A DNA stretch of 38,749 bases, from NCBI GenBank assembly GCA_021781735.1, contig JAJXWF010000010.1:1-38749 (forward strand), given 5' to 3'. Position 1 is the stretch's first letter. Each line of letters opens with the position of its first letter. The DNA is from Actinomycetes bacterium (GTDB taxonomy: Bacteria > Actinomycetota > Actinomycetes > Propionibacteriales > Propionibacteriaceae). The translations under genes were made by a program, and so were the position numbers. Positions 22,385 through 30,709 of this stretch are shown here, piece by piece. The notes under the pieces were generated by a model, which saw only the letters and a list, made by a program, of their open reading frames with translations, did no database searches and had not been told where the DNA came from.

Positions 22385-23575
22385 TCACCCCTCGCGGGCG
22401 ATCGGGCAGCTCATGCAGCGTGGGCCGCCGCGCCCGGAACCCAGTTCGGAGCCGCTGATCGCAAGCACGGTGATGCCGGCCTCGGCCAGGCGTCGGTTGG
22501 TCTGCACGTTCCGCTCGTAGGCGACGCACACGGTGGGGGCGATCGCCAGCGTGTTGTTGCCGTCGTCCCACTGCTCGCGTTCGGCGGTCACCGGGTCGAG
22601 CCCCGTGTCGATGTTGCGCAGCCGGGCGATGCCCATGGCGCGCGCGGCGGCGGTGAGGAACGGTTCGGGGTCGCTGATCCGCAACTCTCCGGCGTCCCCG
22701 GCCGTGACCGTGAACGCCGTCAGATGGTCGGCGACGTTCGGGTACATCACCACCGCGTCGACATCGACCATGGTGCAGATCGTGTCGAGGTGCATGGTGG
22801 CCCGCTGCTGGTGGATCGGCACGGCGAGCACCGTGTGCACGAGGTCCTCGGCCAGCAGTGTGGTGGCGAGCCGCTCGACACCCGCCGGCGAGGTGCGCTC
22901 GCCCACGCCGATCGCGACCACGCCCTCGGCGAGGAGCATGACGTCGCCCCCCTCGACGAACTCGAAGGCCGGGCCGTGGATCGGCCGGCAGCCGGCGAAG
23001 CGGGGGTGATGGGTGTAGACGAGTTCGGTGAGCTGCGACTCGCGCCGCCTTGCCGGCATCGCGAGCGAGGTGATCACCGGGCGGTCGCCGATCCACACCG
23101 ACGAGTCTCGGGTGAACAACAGGTTCGGCAACGGGTCGATGACGAAGTCGTCAGCCGCCTTCATGGCGGTGACCAGCGATCTCACCCCGCCGATCTCGTC
23201 GTTGCGCAGACCCGCAATCAGTGTGGTGGCGAGTTCTTCGGGCGCGAGGGTGAGCAGCTCCCGGCTGAGGTGCCGCCGCAGAGTGTCGCCGAGCCGCAGA
23301 TCGGCCAACGTTCGGGCGACGGCGTCCGCACGGGCCTCTGGGACGCCGAGCGTCTCACCGAGCAGGTCGGCCAGCAGCAGCACCTCGACGCTATGGCCGC
23401 GCAGCACCTCGGCGAATGCGTCGTGCTCCTGTTGGGCACGCTCGAGCCACGGGATCGCGTCGAACAGCAGCGCGTCGTTGTTGCGGGGGGTGAGCCGGCT
23501 CAGTTCGGCCCCCGGACGGTGGAGCAGCACGGTGCGCAGGCGTCCGGTCTCGTTGCGCACTCCCGGCTTGATCAT
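22385..23575 (-). CDS. arcA: Arginine deiminase
   Basis: A 396-residue enzyme hydrolysing arginine to citrulline and ammonia. The active-site set is complete: [10 protein letters not shown] (Asp), EGGD (Glu), [11 protein letters not shown] (His and Asp), and the nucleophile Cys387 in [20 protein letters not shown] precedes the ATG. No ornithine carbamoyltransferase, carbamate kinase or arginine/ornithine antiporter gene is adjacent, so the usual arc operon is split or incomplete. Its role may be acid resistance or nitrogen/energy supply. Confidence 0.93.
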   Translation of the reverse strand: MIKPGVRNETGRLRTVLLHRPGAELSRLTPRNNDALLFDAIPWLERAQQEHDAFAEVLRGHSVEVLLLADLLGETLGVPEARADAVARTLADLRLGDTLRRHLSRELLTLAPEELATTLIAGLRNDEIGGVRSLVTAMKAADDFVIDPLPNLLFTRDSSVWIGDRPVITSLAMPARRRESQLTELVYTHHPRFAGCRPIHGPAFEFVEGGDVMLLAEGVVAIGVGERTSPAGVERLATTLLAEDLVHTVLAVPIHQQRATMHLDTICTMVDVDAVVMYPNVADHLTAFTVTAGDAGELRISDPEPFLTAAARAMGIARLRNIDTGLDPVTAEREQWDDGNNTLAIAPTVCVAYERNVQTNRRLAEAGITVLAISGSELGSGRGGPRCMSCPIAREG

Positions 23576-23598
23576 CGCGTCCTTCCGACCTGCCCCGC

Positions 23599-23620
23599 CC
23601 GCCCGGTGCGCGCCGGGCGG
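23599..23620 (-). terminator. Hairpin downstream of pheA
   Basis: CCGCCCGG-TGCGCG-CCGGGCGG is a perfect eight-base GC stem 16 bases past the pheA stop. It also lies in the leader region of arcA. It has no U tract. Confidence 0.5.
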
Positions 23621-23636
23621 CGCGTCCGGTCACCGC

Positions 23637-24557
23637 TCAGCCCCGCGGCGCCTCCCCGCGCAGTCCCGCCAGCCACGCGGCCGCCCGATCGTAATCGGTG
23701 TCCCGTCCGCCGTGCGGCACCTTGGGTTCGACCCGATCGGCCCGCGGGTAGGACCCGAGGAACACGACGTCCTGGCAGATGCGGTGCAGGCCCATCAGTG
23801 CCTCGCCCATCCGGGCGTCGAGCACGTGGCCCTCGGCGTCGATCGAGAAGCAGTAGTCGCCGAGGCGGTGCTTGGTGGGGCGGGACTCGATCCGGCTGAG
23901 GTTGACGCCGCGTCCGGCGAACTGTTCGAGGATCTCGAGCAGCGCGCCGGGGTGGTCCTTGCGCATGTAGGCGACCAGCGTGGTCTTGTCGGCTCCCGTC
24001 CGAGGGGGCACTGCACCGGTGCGTCCGACCAGCACGAACCGGGTGATCGCCGTGTCGTTGTCGGCGATGTCGGACGCCGCCGCGGTGAGGCCGTACATCT
24101 GACCGGCCACCGCGGCGCAGATCGCGGCGTCGAATCGCGAGTCGGGACGCGACACTTCCTGGGCTGCGCCCGCCGTCGAGCCGCCCTCGGTCACCTGGGC
24201 CAGCGGCAGATGCTCAGCCACCCAGCCGCGGGTCTGCGCGTAGGCGTGAGGGTGGGTGATGACGTGGCGCACGTCGTCCAGCTGTGTACCCGGCCGCACG
24301 TAGAGGCCGAACTGCACCGCCAGCAGCACCTCGCGTTCGATCGTCAGCACCTCGCCCGTGGCGAGCGCGTCGAGGGTGGCCGAGACGCCCCCCTCGACGG
24401 AGTTCTCGATGGGCACCAGCGCGGCCTCGACCTCACCCCGGCGGGCCGCGTCGATCGCCGCCACCACGGTGGGGTAGGGGCGGGTCGGCGAGTCGACCCC
24501 GAGGCTCAGCAACGCCTGGTGGGTGAACGTGCCTTCAGGTCCGAAGTATCCGAGCAC
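23637..24557 (-). CDS. pheA: Prephenate dehydratase
   Basis: A 306-residue enzyme converting prephenate to phenylpyruvate for phenylalanine synthesis. The catalytic domain starts LGYFGPEGTFTHQAL and contains DTAITRFVLVG, the TRF catalytic motif. A C-terminal ACT domain (about residues 190-270) has DHPGALLEILEQFAGRGVN and the ESRPTK allosteric phenylalanine-binding motif. There is no chorismate mutase domain, as usual in actinobacteria. GTG start with GGAG upstream and TAGCAT seven bases before the start. Confidence 0.93.
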   Translation of the reverse strand: MLGYFGPEGTFTHQALLSLGVDSPTRPYPTVVAAIDAARRGEVEAALVPIENSVEGGVSATLDALATGEVLTIEREVLLAVQFGLYVRPGTQLDDVRHVITHPHAYAQTRGWVAEHLPLAQVTEGGSTAGAAQEVSRPDSRFDAAICAAVAGQMYGLTAAASDIADNDTAITRFVLVGRTGAVPPRTGADKTTLVAYMRKDHPGALLEILEQFAGRGVNLSRIESRPTKHRLGDYCFSIDAEGHVLDARMGEALMGLHRICQDVVFLGSYPRADRVEPKVPHGGRDTDYDRAAAWLAGLRGEAPRG

Positions 24558-24564
24558 GGCTCCG

Positions 24565-24570
24565 ATGCTA
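24565..24570 (-). promoter_or_regulatory. -10-like TAGCAT before pheA
   Basis: On the minus strand TAGCAT lies seven bases before the GTG start, compatible with a leaderless or near-leaderless transcript. Confidence 0.4.
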
Positions 24571-24623
24571 TTGGACGCCGGCGGGCCCCACCCCGTGCGA
24601 GCCGCATCTGATCTCGGCGGCGG

Positions 24624-26246
24624 TCATCCCCGTGGCGGGACGGGCCGGGCGTTCGCGGTCCGCCGGACGCCGACGGGTGCGGGCAGTCGCCTCGGCAGCC
24701 GGATGGTCAGCGCCCCCCGTTCGATCGTGGCGTCGAAGCGGGTGGCGACCCCGCCCGTGTCGCCGTCGAGTTCGAAGGGGACGGGCTCAGGCACTTCGAA
24801 GCTCACGTGGCGTCCCGTGAGTTCGGTGACGCGCGGGTCGCTTCGCCGAAGTCGGAGCAACACCCGGCCGACGAGCTGCGCCCAGTCCCGCCGACCCGTG
24901 GTTGAGGCGACCATGACGTCGAGGCGTCCGTCGTTGGGCTGGGCCCGGGGGAACATCTGGATGTTGCCCTGCAGCAGGCCGACGTTGCCCACCAGCGCCA
25001 GCGACGCCTCCTGCTCCACGGGGGGCTGGTCGTCGACGCGGTACCGCAGGGGGGTCGCCGGGATCGTCGCCTGTTGGGCCGCGGCGATGAAGTAGGCCGC
25101 CGAACCCACGGCGCGTTTCAGTTCGAGGTTGGTGGCCGACAGGATGCGCGCGTCGATGCCGAGTCCGGCCATCACCGCGAAGTGGGTGGGCGGCTGGTCG
25201 TCGACCCGCACGCGGACGAGGTCGATGCGGTCGGTGACGCCCCCGAAGGCAACGTCGACGGCGGTGGGCTCGTCGAGCGGGATGCCGAGATTGCGCGCCA
25301 GAAGGTTGCCCGTCCCGGCTGGGACGATGGCGAGGGGGATGCCGGTGCCGGCGAGGCCCGAACACACCGCTCGCACGGTCCCGTCCCCTCCGGCGACGAT
25401 CACGAGGTCGACCCCCGCCTCGACCGCCTGCAGGGTCATCGCGACTCCCGGATCGTCCCGCGTGGTCTGCAGCCACAGCGCGTCGTACCAGCCCCGGGAC
25501 GTGAGCTCCCAATCGATGTGACGCCGGAAGGTCGACATGTCGGTGACCTTGGTCGGGTTGTGGATCACCGCGCACACCGGACGCTCCCCGCTCACCTTCG
25601 GCGGCGAGATCAGGTCGGGCAGCATCCGGACCCCGGCGACCACCAGCCCGGTGACGGCCGCGAACAGGCCGAGCAGCCAGCCCCCGATGATGTCCGACAC
25701 CCAGTGGGCGTTGGTGAGCCAGCGGTCGTAGGCGACGATCATGACACTCAGGACGCCGATGATCCGCCAGGTGAACACGCTGGCGCGGGACTGGCGCGTG
25801 GTCGTGGTCGTGGCGATCACGAGAATGGCGGCTGCGGTGGCCATCGACGTGTGGGTGCTGGGGTACGAGAACCCCTGGAAGGTCAGCGACTCGAGCGCCG
25901 TCGTCGGCCGCGGACGCCGCGCCAGGAGCTTGATGATGGTGTCGAGCGGCCAGGCGAGCAGGACGCCGATGACGATCGCGACGCTGATGTTGCGCAGCCG
26001 GCGCCGCCAGGCCCAGACCGCCAGCCCGGCGAGCAACACCGCCAGCACGACCGGATGGGTGTCCAGCGCGATCGTGGTGGAGATCTCGGCCCATCGGGTG
26101 TCGGGCCGCAGGTGCAGGCGCAACTGGCTGCTGTCGACCCACCCGGGTAGCAGGTGGCCGAGGGTGAGCCACGTCCAACCGGCGAAGGCCAGGCCCAGCA
26201 CGAGCACGAGCAGGCCGCGCAGGTGCCGCCGGCGTCCGAATCTCAC
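24624..26246 (-). CDS. PAP2 phosphatase-diacylglycerol kinase fusion membrane protein
   Basis: A 540-residue fusion. Residues 1-210 form a membrane PAP2 lipid phosphatase with all three motifs: K-x6-RP (Lys106 to Pro114), PSTH with His132, and R-x5-H-x3-D (Arg175, His181, Asp185). Residues 223-530 form a DAGK/NAD-kinase-like catalytic domain with GGDGT at 286-290 and PAGTGNLLARNLG at 309-321. It could dephosphorylate a lipid phosphate or pyrophosphate and phosphorylate a lipid alcohol, acting at the membrane in lipid or isoprenoid recycling. I chose GTG 26246 over ATG 26285: GACAAT lies six bases before it, and the extra 13 residues come from an upstream tandem repeat. Confidence 0.85.
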   Translation of the reverse strand: MRFGRRRHLRGLLVLVLGLAFAGWTWLTLGHLLPGWVDSSQLRLHLRPDTRWAEISTTIALDTHPVVLAVLLAGLAVWAWRRRLRNISVAIVIGVLLAWPLDTIIKLLARRPRPTTALESLTFQGFSYPSTHTSMATAAAILVIATTTTTRQSRASVFTWRIIGVLSVMIVAYDRWLTNAHWVSDIIGGWLLGLFAAVTGLVVAGVRMLPDLISPPKVSGERPVCAVIHNPTKVTDMSTFRRHIDWELTSRGWYDALWLQTTRDDPGVAMTLQAVEAGVDLVIVAGGDGTVRAVCSGLAGTGIPLAIVPAGTGNLLARNLGIPLDEPTAVDVAFGGVTDRIDLVRVRVDDQPPTHFAVMAGLGIDARILSATNLELKRAVGSAAYFIAAAQQATIPATPLRYRVDDQPPVEQEASLALVGNVGLLQGNIQMFPRAQPNDGRLDVMVASTTGRRDWAQLVGRVLLRLRRSDPRVTELTGRHVSFEVPEPVPFELDGDTGGVATRFDATIERGALTIRLPRRLPAPVGVRRTANARPVPPRG

Positions 26247-26252
26247 TCGACC

Positions 26253-26258
26253 ATTGTC
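26253..26258 (-). promoter_or_regulatory. -10-like GACAAT before the PAP2-DAGK gene
   Basis: On the minus strand GACAAT, six bases (GGTCGA), then GTG 26246. It decides the start chosen. The same hexamer and spacing precede alr. Confidence 0.45.
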
Positions 26259-26267
26259 GCTGGTCGG

Positions 26268-26345
26268 CCCCCGCCCCAGTGACATCGTGCCGTCCCGGCG
26301 TCCCCCGCCCCAGTGACATCGTGCCGTCCCGGCGTCCCCCGCCCC
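26268..26345. repeat. 34-bp tandem duplication upstream of the PAP2-DAGK gene
   Basis: Two identical 34-base copies (26268-26301, 26302-26335) plus ten bases of a third. Each copy contains a minus-strand ATG, out of register with each other, and one GGCGTCC. The first copy begins nine bases upstream of the candidate -10, so the duplication places repeated sequence across the -35 region. Confidence 0.85.
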
Positions 26346-26372
26346 GTCCCCTGTCCCAGCCCCGCGTTCGGC

Positions 26373-26523
26373 CGGCGTAGGAAGTGGTCATCGGCGTAGG
26401 AGCTGGCCGGCGGTATGGGCCGGGTCGTACGCCGCGGGTAACAGGTCGTACGCCGCCGACGGCAGTTGGTCCGCCGCGGGTGCTGGCCGGACGACGCGGG
26501 TGCTGGCCGGACGACGCGGGTGC
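26373..26523. repeat. Degenerate 19-21-bp minisatellite
   Basis: About seven units. CGGCGTAGGA recurs at 26373 and 26392; GGTCGTACGCCGC at 26423 and 26444; two perfect 20-base units occupy 26475-26494 and 26495-26514, with nine bases of another. With the 34-bp duplication this accounts for most of the 314-base gap 26247-26560, which has no credible gene. Confidence 0.7.
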
Positions 26524-26560
26524 GGGATCCCGTGCGCCGCGGAACCGCGGCGGGAACGGC

Positions 26561-27334
26561 TCAGCCGAGCAGGTCGCTGACGCCGTCGAGCACCTCGTCG
26601 GGGCGGAACGGGAAGCGCGCGATGTCGTCGCGGGTCGAGATGCCGCTGAGCACCAGGATCGTGTGCAGGCCGGCCTCCATGCCGGCGACGACGTCGGTGT
26701 CCATCCGGTCGCCGATCATGCCGGTGACCTCGCTGTGCGCGTGCAGCCGGTTGAGGGCCGAGCGGAACATCATCGGATTGGGCTTGCCGACGACGTACGG
26801 GCTGCGTCCGGTGGCCTTGGTGATCATCGCCGCGACGGCTCCGGTGGCCGGCAGGATGCCGCCGACGCTCGGCCCGGTGGAGTCCGGGTTGGTCGAGATG
26901 AACCGCGAGCCGGCTGCGATGAGGCGGATTGCCCGGGTGATCTGCTCGAACGAGTAGGTGTGGGTTTCGCCGAGCACCACGAAGTCGGGCTCGGTGTCGG
27001 TGAGCACGAACCCGGCGCTGTGCAGCGCGGTGACCAGCCCCGCCTCGCCGATGACATATGCCGTGCCGCCGGGCTGCTGAGCCCGGACGAAGTCGGCGGT
27101 GGCCAGTGCCGACGTCCAGATGCGCTCCTCGGGCACGTCGAGGCCCGAGATCCGCAGCCGGGCCGCCAGGTCGCGTGGCGTGAACATCGAGTTGTTCGTG
27201 AGCACGAGGAACTCGGTGCCGGCCTCGAGCCAGTGACGGATGAGCTCCGGTGCCCCCGGCAGGGCCTGGTTGCCGTGCACGAGGACGCCGTCCATGTCGG
27301 TGAGCCAACACTGGATGTCGGCGCGGGTTCGCAT
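26561..27334 (-). CDS. HAD-IIA (NagD-like) phosphatase
   Basis: A 257-residue haloacid-dehalogenase-fold phosphatase. Motif I is DMDGVL (Asp13 nucleophile, Asp15), motif II is LTNNS, and motif III/IV are KPNP and GDRMDTD. The C2A cap between motifs II and III is of NagD type. Likely substrates are small phosphates such as nucleotides or glycerol/glycolate phosphates; none can be assigned. TAGGCT lies six bases before the ATG and there is no Shine-Dalgarno. It is divergent from the epimerase gene. Confidence 0.88.
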   Translation of the reverse strand: MRTRADIQCWLTDMDGVLVHGNQALPGAPELIRHWLEAGTEFLVLTNNSMFTPRDLAARLRISGLDVPEERIWTSALATADFVRAQQPGGTAYVIGEAGLVTALHSAGFVLTDTEPDFVVLGETHTYSFEQITRAIRLIAAGSRFISTNPDSTGPSVGGILPATGAVAAMITKATGRSPYVVGKPNPMMFRSALNRLHAHSEVTGMIGDRMDTDVVAGMEAGLHTILVLSGISTRDDIARFPFRPDEVLDGVSDLLG

Positions 27335-27340
27335 GCGGCC

Positions 27341-27346
27341 AGCCTA
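27341..27346 (-). promoter_or_regulatory. -10-like TAGGCT before the NagD-like gene
   Basis: On the minus strand TAGGCT, six bases (GGCCGC), then ATG 27334. Leaderless spacing. Confidence 0.5.
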
Positions 27347-27414
27347 TCGGGGGTCCCGCGGCGTCCCGGACGCCCGCATGGCGTGCGGGTGGCTCGGCCG
27401 CTCCTGCCCGCCGG

Positions 27415-27420
27415 TAGCGT
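27415..27420 (+). promoter_or_regulatory. -10-like TAGCGT before the epimerase-like gene
   Basis: TAGCGT, six bases (GGGGCC), then ATG 27427. Leaderless spacing. Confidence 0.45.
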
Positions 27421-27426
27421 GGGGCC

Positions 27427-28398
27427 ATGCGGATCGTCGTCATCGGAGGCAGTGGTCACGTCGGCACGTTCCTCGTCCCCCGGCTCGTACGGGCCGGTCA
27501 CGAGGTTGTCACGATCAGCCGAGGGCAGCGCGCGGCCTACCTCGACGACGACGCGTGGCGCGACGTCCGGCAGGTGCGGGCCGACCGCGAGGCCGAGGAC
27601 GCCGCCGGCACCTTCCCCGGGCGGGTCGCCGCTCTGGCCCCCGACGCCGTCGTCGACATGGTGTGCTTCACGCCCGAGTCGGCGTCCGCCCTCGTCGACG
27701 GCCTGCGCGGCCGGGTGGGCCACCTTGTCACCTGCGGCACGATCTGGCGCTACGGTCCGAGCGTCAAGGTGCCGGTCACCGACGCCAACGCCACCCCGCC
27801 GGTCGGTGACTACGGCACCGGCAAGCACGCGATCACCGAGTTGCTCCGGCGCGAGACCGCCTCCGGAGGGCTGCTCACCACCACGCTGCATCCCGGCCAC
27901 ATCAGCGGCCCCGGCTGGCATCCGATCGGCCCGCTCGGCAATCTCGACCCGAGGGTGTGGCGCGCGTTGTCCGCCGGCGACGAGCTGCTCGTCCCGGGTC
28001 TCGGGGCCGAACTCATGCACCACGTGCACGCCGACGACGTCGCCCAGGCGTTCCAGCTCGCCCTCGAGCGCCGCGCCGCCGCCGCCGGCGGCTCGTTCAA
28101 CGTGGTGGCGCCCTCGGCGCTCACCGCCCGCGGCTTCGCCCAGATCGCCGCGGGCTGGTTCGGGCAGGAGGCCCGACTCCGGTCGGTCGGGTGGGACGAG
28201 TTCCGCGCCCACGTCGGCGACCAGCATGCCGACACCAGCTGGGATCACCTGTGGCGCAGCCATTGCGCGTCGATCGACGACACCCGCGCCGTCCTCGGAT
28301 ATCGGCCCGCCCACGAGCCCGAGGACGCCGTGCACGAGGCGATCGCCTGGCTGATCGAGCACGGTCAGCTCGACGTCGCGCGTCCGATGGTCGGCTGA
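27427..28398 (+). CDS. NAD(P)-dependent epimerase/dehydratase-like protein (extended SDR)
   Basis: A 323-residue Rossmann-fold protein. The N-terminal cofactor motif is GGSGHVG at residues 7-13. YGTGK (YxxxK catalytic pair) is near residue 135. VDMVCFTPESASAL and LHPGHISGPGWHPIGPLGN follow the extended SDR pattern, and HVHADDVAQAFQLAL is the common late motif. Resembles sugar-nucleotide epimerases and mRNA-binding CSP41-like proteins of plants and bacteria; the substrate cannot be read. The following nucleotidyltransferase gene starts 49 bases after its stop on the same strand. Confidence 0.83.
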   Translation: MRIVVIGGSGHVGTFLVPRLVRAGHEVVTISRGQRAAYLDDDAWRDVRQVRADREAEDAAGTFPGRVAALAPDAVVDMVCFTPESASALVDGLRGRVGHLVTCGTIWRYGPSVKVPVTDANATPPVGDYGTGKHAITELLRRETASGGLLTTTLHPGHISGPGWHPIGPLGNLDPRVWRALSAGDELLVPGLGAELMHHVHADDVAQAFQLALERRAAAAGGSFNVVAPSALTARGFAQIAAGWFGQEARLRSVGWDEFRAHVGDQHADTSWDHLWRSHCASIDDTRAVLGYRPAHEPEDAVHEAIAWLIEHGQLDVARPMVG

Positions 28399-28446
28399 CC
28401 CGCACGGGTGGTGGCGAGCCGGGCGCTGGATCCGGAGAATGAGGCC

Positions 28447-29178
28447 ATGCGCTTCGACGAGCACCTTCACGCCCTGATCGCGGCCTGCCGCGCCACCGAT
28501 GGGGTCACCAGCCTCACCACATTCGGCAGCACCGCGGCGTCCGAGGCGGGTCGTCGCGACGAGTGGTCCGATCTCGACTTCTGCGTGTTCCTGAGCCCCG
28601 GCCGCAGCGACGACCTGAGGGCGTCGTGGGCGTTCCTGCCACAGCGCGACCACGTGGTGCTCGAGGCCCGCGAATACGACAACGGGGGAGTCGTCATCTA
28701 CGACGACGGCATGCTCTACGAGTTCGGCGCGGGGACGCCGTGGCCCTTCAGTGACCCCCACCGGGACGTCGTCATCGACGGCGGCGACCTCACGCTCACC
28801 GATCCTCCGGCCCTGCCCGACCCGGCGCAGTCGGTCCGGCTGTTCCTGGCGAAGCTCTATATCGGCATGGGACGTCTCCGTCGCGGCGAGCGGGTGGCGG
28901 CGAACGCACACATCCGCTGCCATGCCCTCACCGGGCTGGCCGAGGCACTGCGCCAGCGGCTGGCGCCCGAGGCTCCGCGCAGCCCGTTCGACCCGTTCCG
29001 ACGCCTCGAGCAGGCTCTGCCCGGTCCGGCGGCACGCATCGCCTCCGCCCTCGACGGCGATCTCGGGGCCTGTGCCCGCGACCTGCTCGCCCTGTCCCGT
29101 GAGGAGCTCGAACCCGACTGGGACGCCTTTCCCTCGCGGGCCGCCGACGTCGTCGCGGGCCGGCTCGGCTGGGCGTGA
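28447..29178 (+). CDS. Nucleotidyltransferase-fold protein
   Basis: A 243-residue protein with an N-terminal polymerase-beta-like nucleotidyltransferase domain: FGSTAAS (Gly27-Ser28) and SDLDF with metal-binding Asp42 and Asp44. The C-terminal half is helical (LFLAKLYIGMGRLRRGERVAANAHIRC, ALTGLAEALRQRL, ALPGPAARIASAL), like the helical domain of lincosamide or aminoglycoside adenylyltransferases. It might modify an antibiotic or another small molecule, but the subfamily is not recognised. The ATG at 28447 is preferred over an earlier GTG at 28408 because GGAG and GAGG lie just upstream. Confidence 0.72.
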   Translation: MRFDEHLHALIAACRATDGVTSLTTFGSTAASEAGRRDEWSDLDFCVFLSPGRSDDLRASWAFLPQRDHVVLEAREYDNGGVVIYDDGMLYEFGAGTPWPFSDPHRDVVIDGGDLTLTDPPALPDPAQSVRLFLAKLYIGMGRLRRGERVAANAHIRCHALTGLAEALRQRLAPEAPRSPFDPFRRLEQALPGPAARIASALDGDLGACARDLLALSREELEPDWDAFPSRAADVVAGRLGWA

Positions 29179-29243
29179 GCTGGGTGGTGCGGCGTCCGGT
29201 GGACGGGCCGGCTCACGGCGCCGATCGGACGCCGCTGCGTCGC

Positions 29244-29249
29244 TAGGAT
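29244..29249 (+). promoter_or_regulatory. -10-like TAGGAT before serS
   Basis: TAGGAT is eight bases before the serS ATG, giving an mRNA with at most a few leader bases. No Shine-Dalgarno beyond GTGAG. Confidence 0.4.
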
Positions 29250-29257
29250 CGTGAGAC

Positions 29258-30532
29258 ATGATCGATCCGTACGTTCTCCGCACCGACCCCGACCGAATCC
29301 GCCGTTCCCAGCTGGCACGCGGCGAGTCGGACGCGATCGTCGACCAGCTGCTCGCAGCCGATGGCGAGCGTCGCGCGAGCATCCAGGCGTTCGAGACGAT
29401 GCGCGCCGAGCAGAAGGACCTCGGCAAGCAGGTCGCCCGCGCCACCGGTGACGAGAAGTCGGCCCTGCTCTCCCGGACCAGGCAGCTGTCCGCCGACGTC
29501 AAGACCGCGCAGACGGCCTCCGACGAGGCCAAGGTGCGCTTCGACGATCTCATGAAGCAGGTGGGCAACCTCGTCATCGATGGGGTCCCGGCCGGGGGGG
29601 AGGACGACTTCACCGTCGTCGAGACCCACGGCACGCCGCGCGACTTCGCCGCCGAGGGCTTCGTACCGCTCGACCACCTCGAGATCGGCGAGGCGCTCGG
29701 TGCGATCGACATGGAGCGCGGCACGAAGATCTCGGGCTCCCGGTTCTACGTGCTCACCGGCGCGGGCGCGCAACTCGAACTCGCCCTGCTCAACCTCGCG
29801 ATGGCCAAGGCCACCGAATGGGGTTTCACGCCGATGATCCCGCCGGCGCTGGTCAAGCCGTCGGCGATGGAGGGCACCGGGTACCTCGGCCAGGCCGCCG
29901 ACGACGTCTACTTCCTGCCCAAGGACGACCTCTACCTCGTCGGTACCTCCGAGGTGGCGCTCGCGGCCTACCACAGCGACGAGATCCTGGACGCCGGGCG
30001 GTTGCCGCTGCGCTACACGGCGTTCAGTCCGTGCTTCCGCCGTGAGGCCGGCAGCTACGGCAAGGACACCAAGGGCATCTTCCGGGTGCACTGGTTCGAC
30101 AAGGTCGAGATGTTCGTCTACTGCGACCCGGCCGATGCCCAGGCCTGGCACGACCGGCTGCTCGGCTACGAGAAGGCGTTCATCGAGGCGCTCGAACTGC
30201 CGTTCCAGGTGCTCGATGTCGCCTCCGGTGACCTCGGGCTCAGCGCCGCCCGCAAGTACGACTGCTACGCCTGGCTGCCGACCCAGAACCGGTATCGCGA
30301 GATCACCTCGACGTCCAACTGCACCGAGTTCCAGGCGCGCCGGCTCAACATCCGCGGCCGTTTCGACGACGGCGTCCGGCCCCTGGCAACGCTCAACGGC
30401 ACCCTGTGCGCGATGACCCGGATGATCATCATGCTGCTCGAGAACCACCAGCAGGCCGACCGATCGGTGCGCGTCCCGGCGGCGCTGCGGCCGTACCTCG
30501 GGGGTCAGGAGTTCCTCCGTCCCCTGAGTTGA
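29258..30532 (+). CDS. serS: Seryl-tRNA synthetase
   Basis: A 424-residue class II synthetase. The N-terminal long coiled-coil arm that grips tRNA-Ser spans about residues 30-105 ([22 protein letters not shown] and the returning [17 protein letters not shown]). Class II motif 2 is [28 protein letters not shown] in pieces, and motif 3 is [28 protein letters not shown] is the serine-binding TxE region. Normal length. A strong terminator follows. Confidence 0.96.
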   Translation: MIDPYVLRTDPDRIRRSQLARGESDAIVDQLLAADGERRASIQAFETMRAEQKDLGKQVARATGDEKSALLSRTRQLSADVKTAQTASDEAKVRFDDLMKQVGNLVIDGVPAGGEDDFTVVETHGTPRDFAAEGFVPLDHLEIGEALGAIDMERGTKISGSRFYVLTGAGAQLELALLNLAMAKATEWGFTPMIPPALVKPSAMEGTGYLGQAADDVYFLPKDDLYLVGTSEVALAAYHSDEILDAGRLPLRYTAFSPCFRREAGSYGKDTKGIFRVHWFDKVEMFVYCDPADAQAWHDRLLGYEKAFIEALELPFQVLDVASGDLGLSAARKYDCYAWLPTQNRYREITSTSNCTEFQARRLNIRGRFDDGVRPLATLNGTLCAMTRMIIMLLENHQQADRSVRVPAALRPYLGGQEFLRPLS

Positions 30533-30574
30533 CGGGGTCCGAACCTCCGCGTCCGCCCACGTGAGTGAGCGGAT

Positions 30575-30642
30575 CGGCGGTCCAGACGGCCGGTCCGTGC
30601 TCCGATCAACTCGGAACCCCCGGTCTGGACCGCCGTTTCTCT
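30575..30642 (+). terminator. Strong terminator after serS
   Basis: A perfect 13-base stem, CGGCGGTCCAGAC (30575-30587) with GTCTGGACCGCCG (30623-30635), followed by TTTCTCTC. The 35-base loop contains its own hairpin, TCCGA-TCAAC-TCGGA (30601-30615). It is the only terminator in the window with a T-rich tail. Confidence 0.85.
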
Positions 30643-30697
30643 CGCCTCGGCGCGCAGCGTCGGCGAAAACCGGTGGAGCCTGACCCGTCGGGCTCCC

Positions 30698-30703
30698 TAT
30701 GGT
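30698..30703 (+). promoter_or_regulatory. -10-like TATGGT before the ABC exporter operon
   Basis: TATGGT, six bases (TCTCAG), then GTG 30710. Leaderless spacing; no Shine-Dalgarno sequence. Confidence 0.45.
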
Positions 30704-30709
30704 TCTCAG

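Noticed and set aside
26246-26285. ATG 26285 as the PAP2-DAGK start
   Set aside because: It lies in a tandem repeat, has no clear ribosome site, and adds 13 residues without family similarity; GTG 26246 has a -10 at the usual spacing.
26373-26523. CRISPR-like array
   Set aside because: Units are contiguous and degenerate with no unique spacers, and no cas genes are present; it is a minisatellite.
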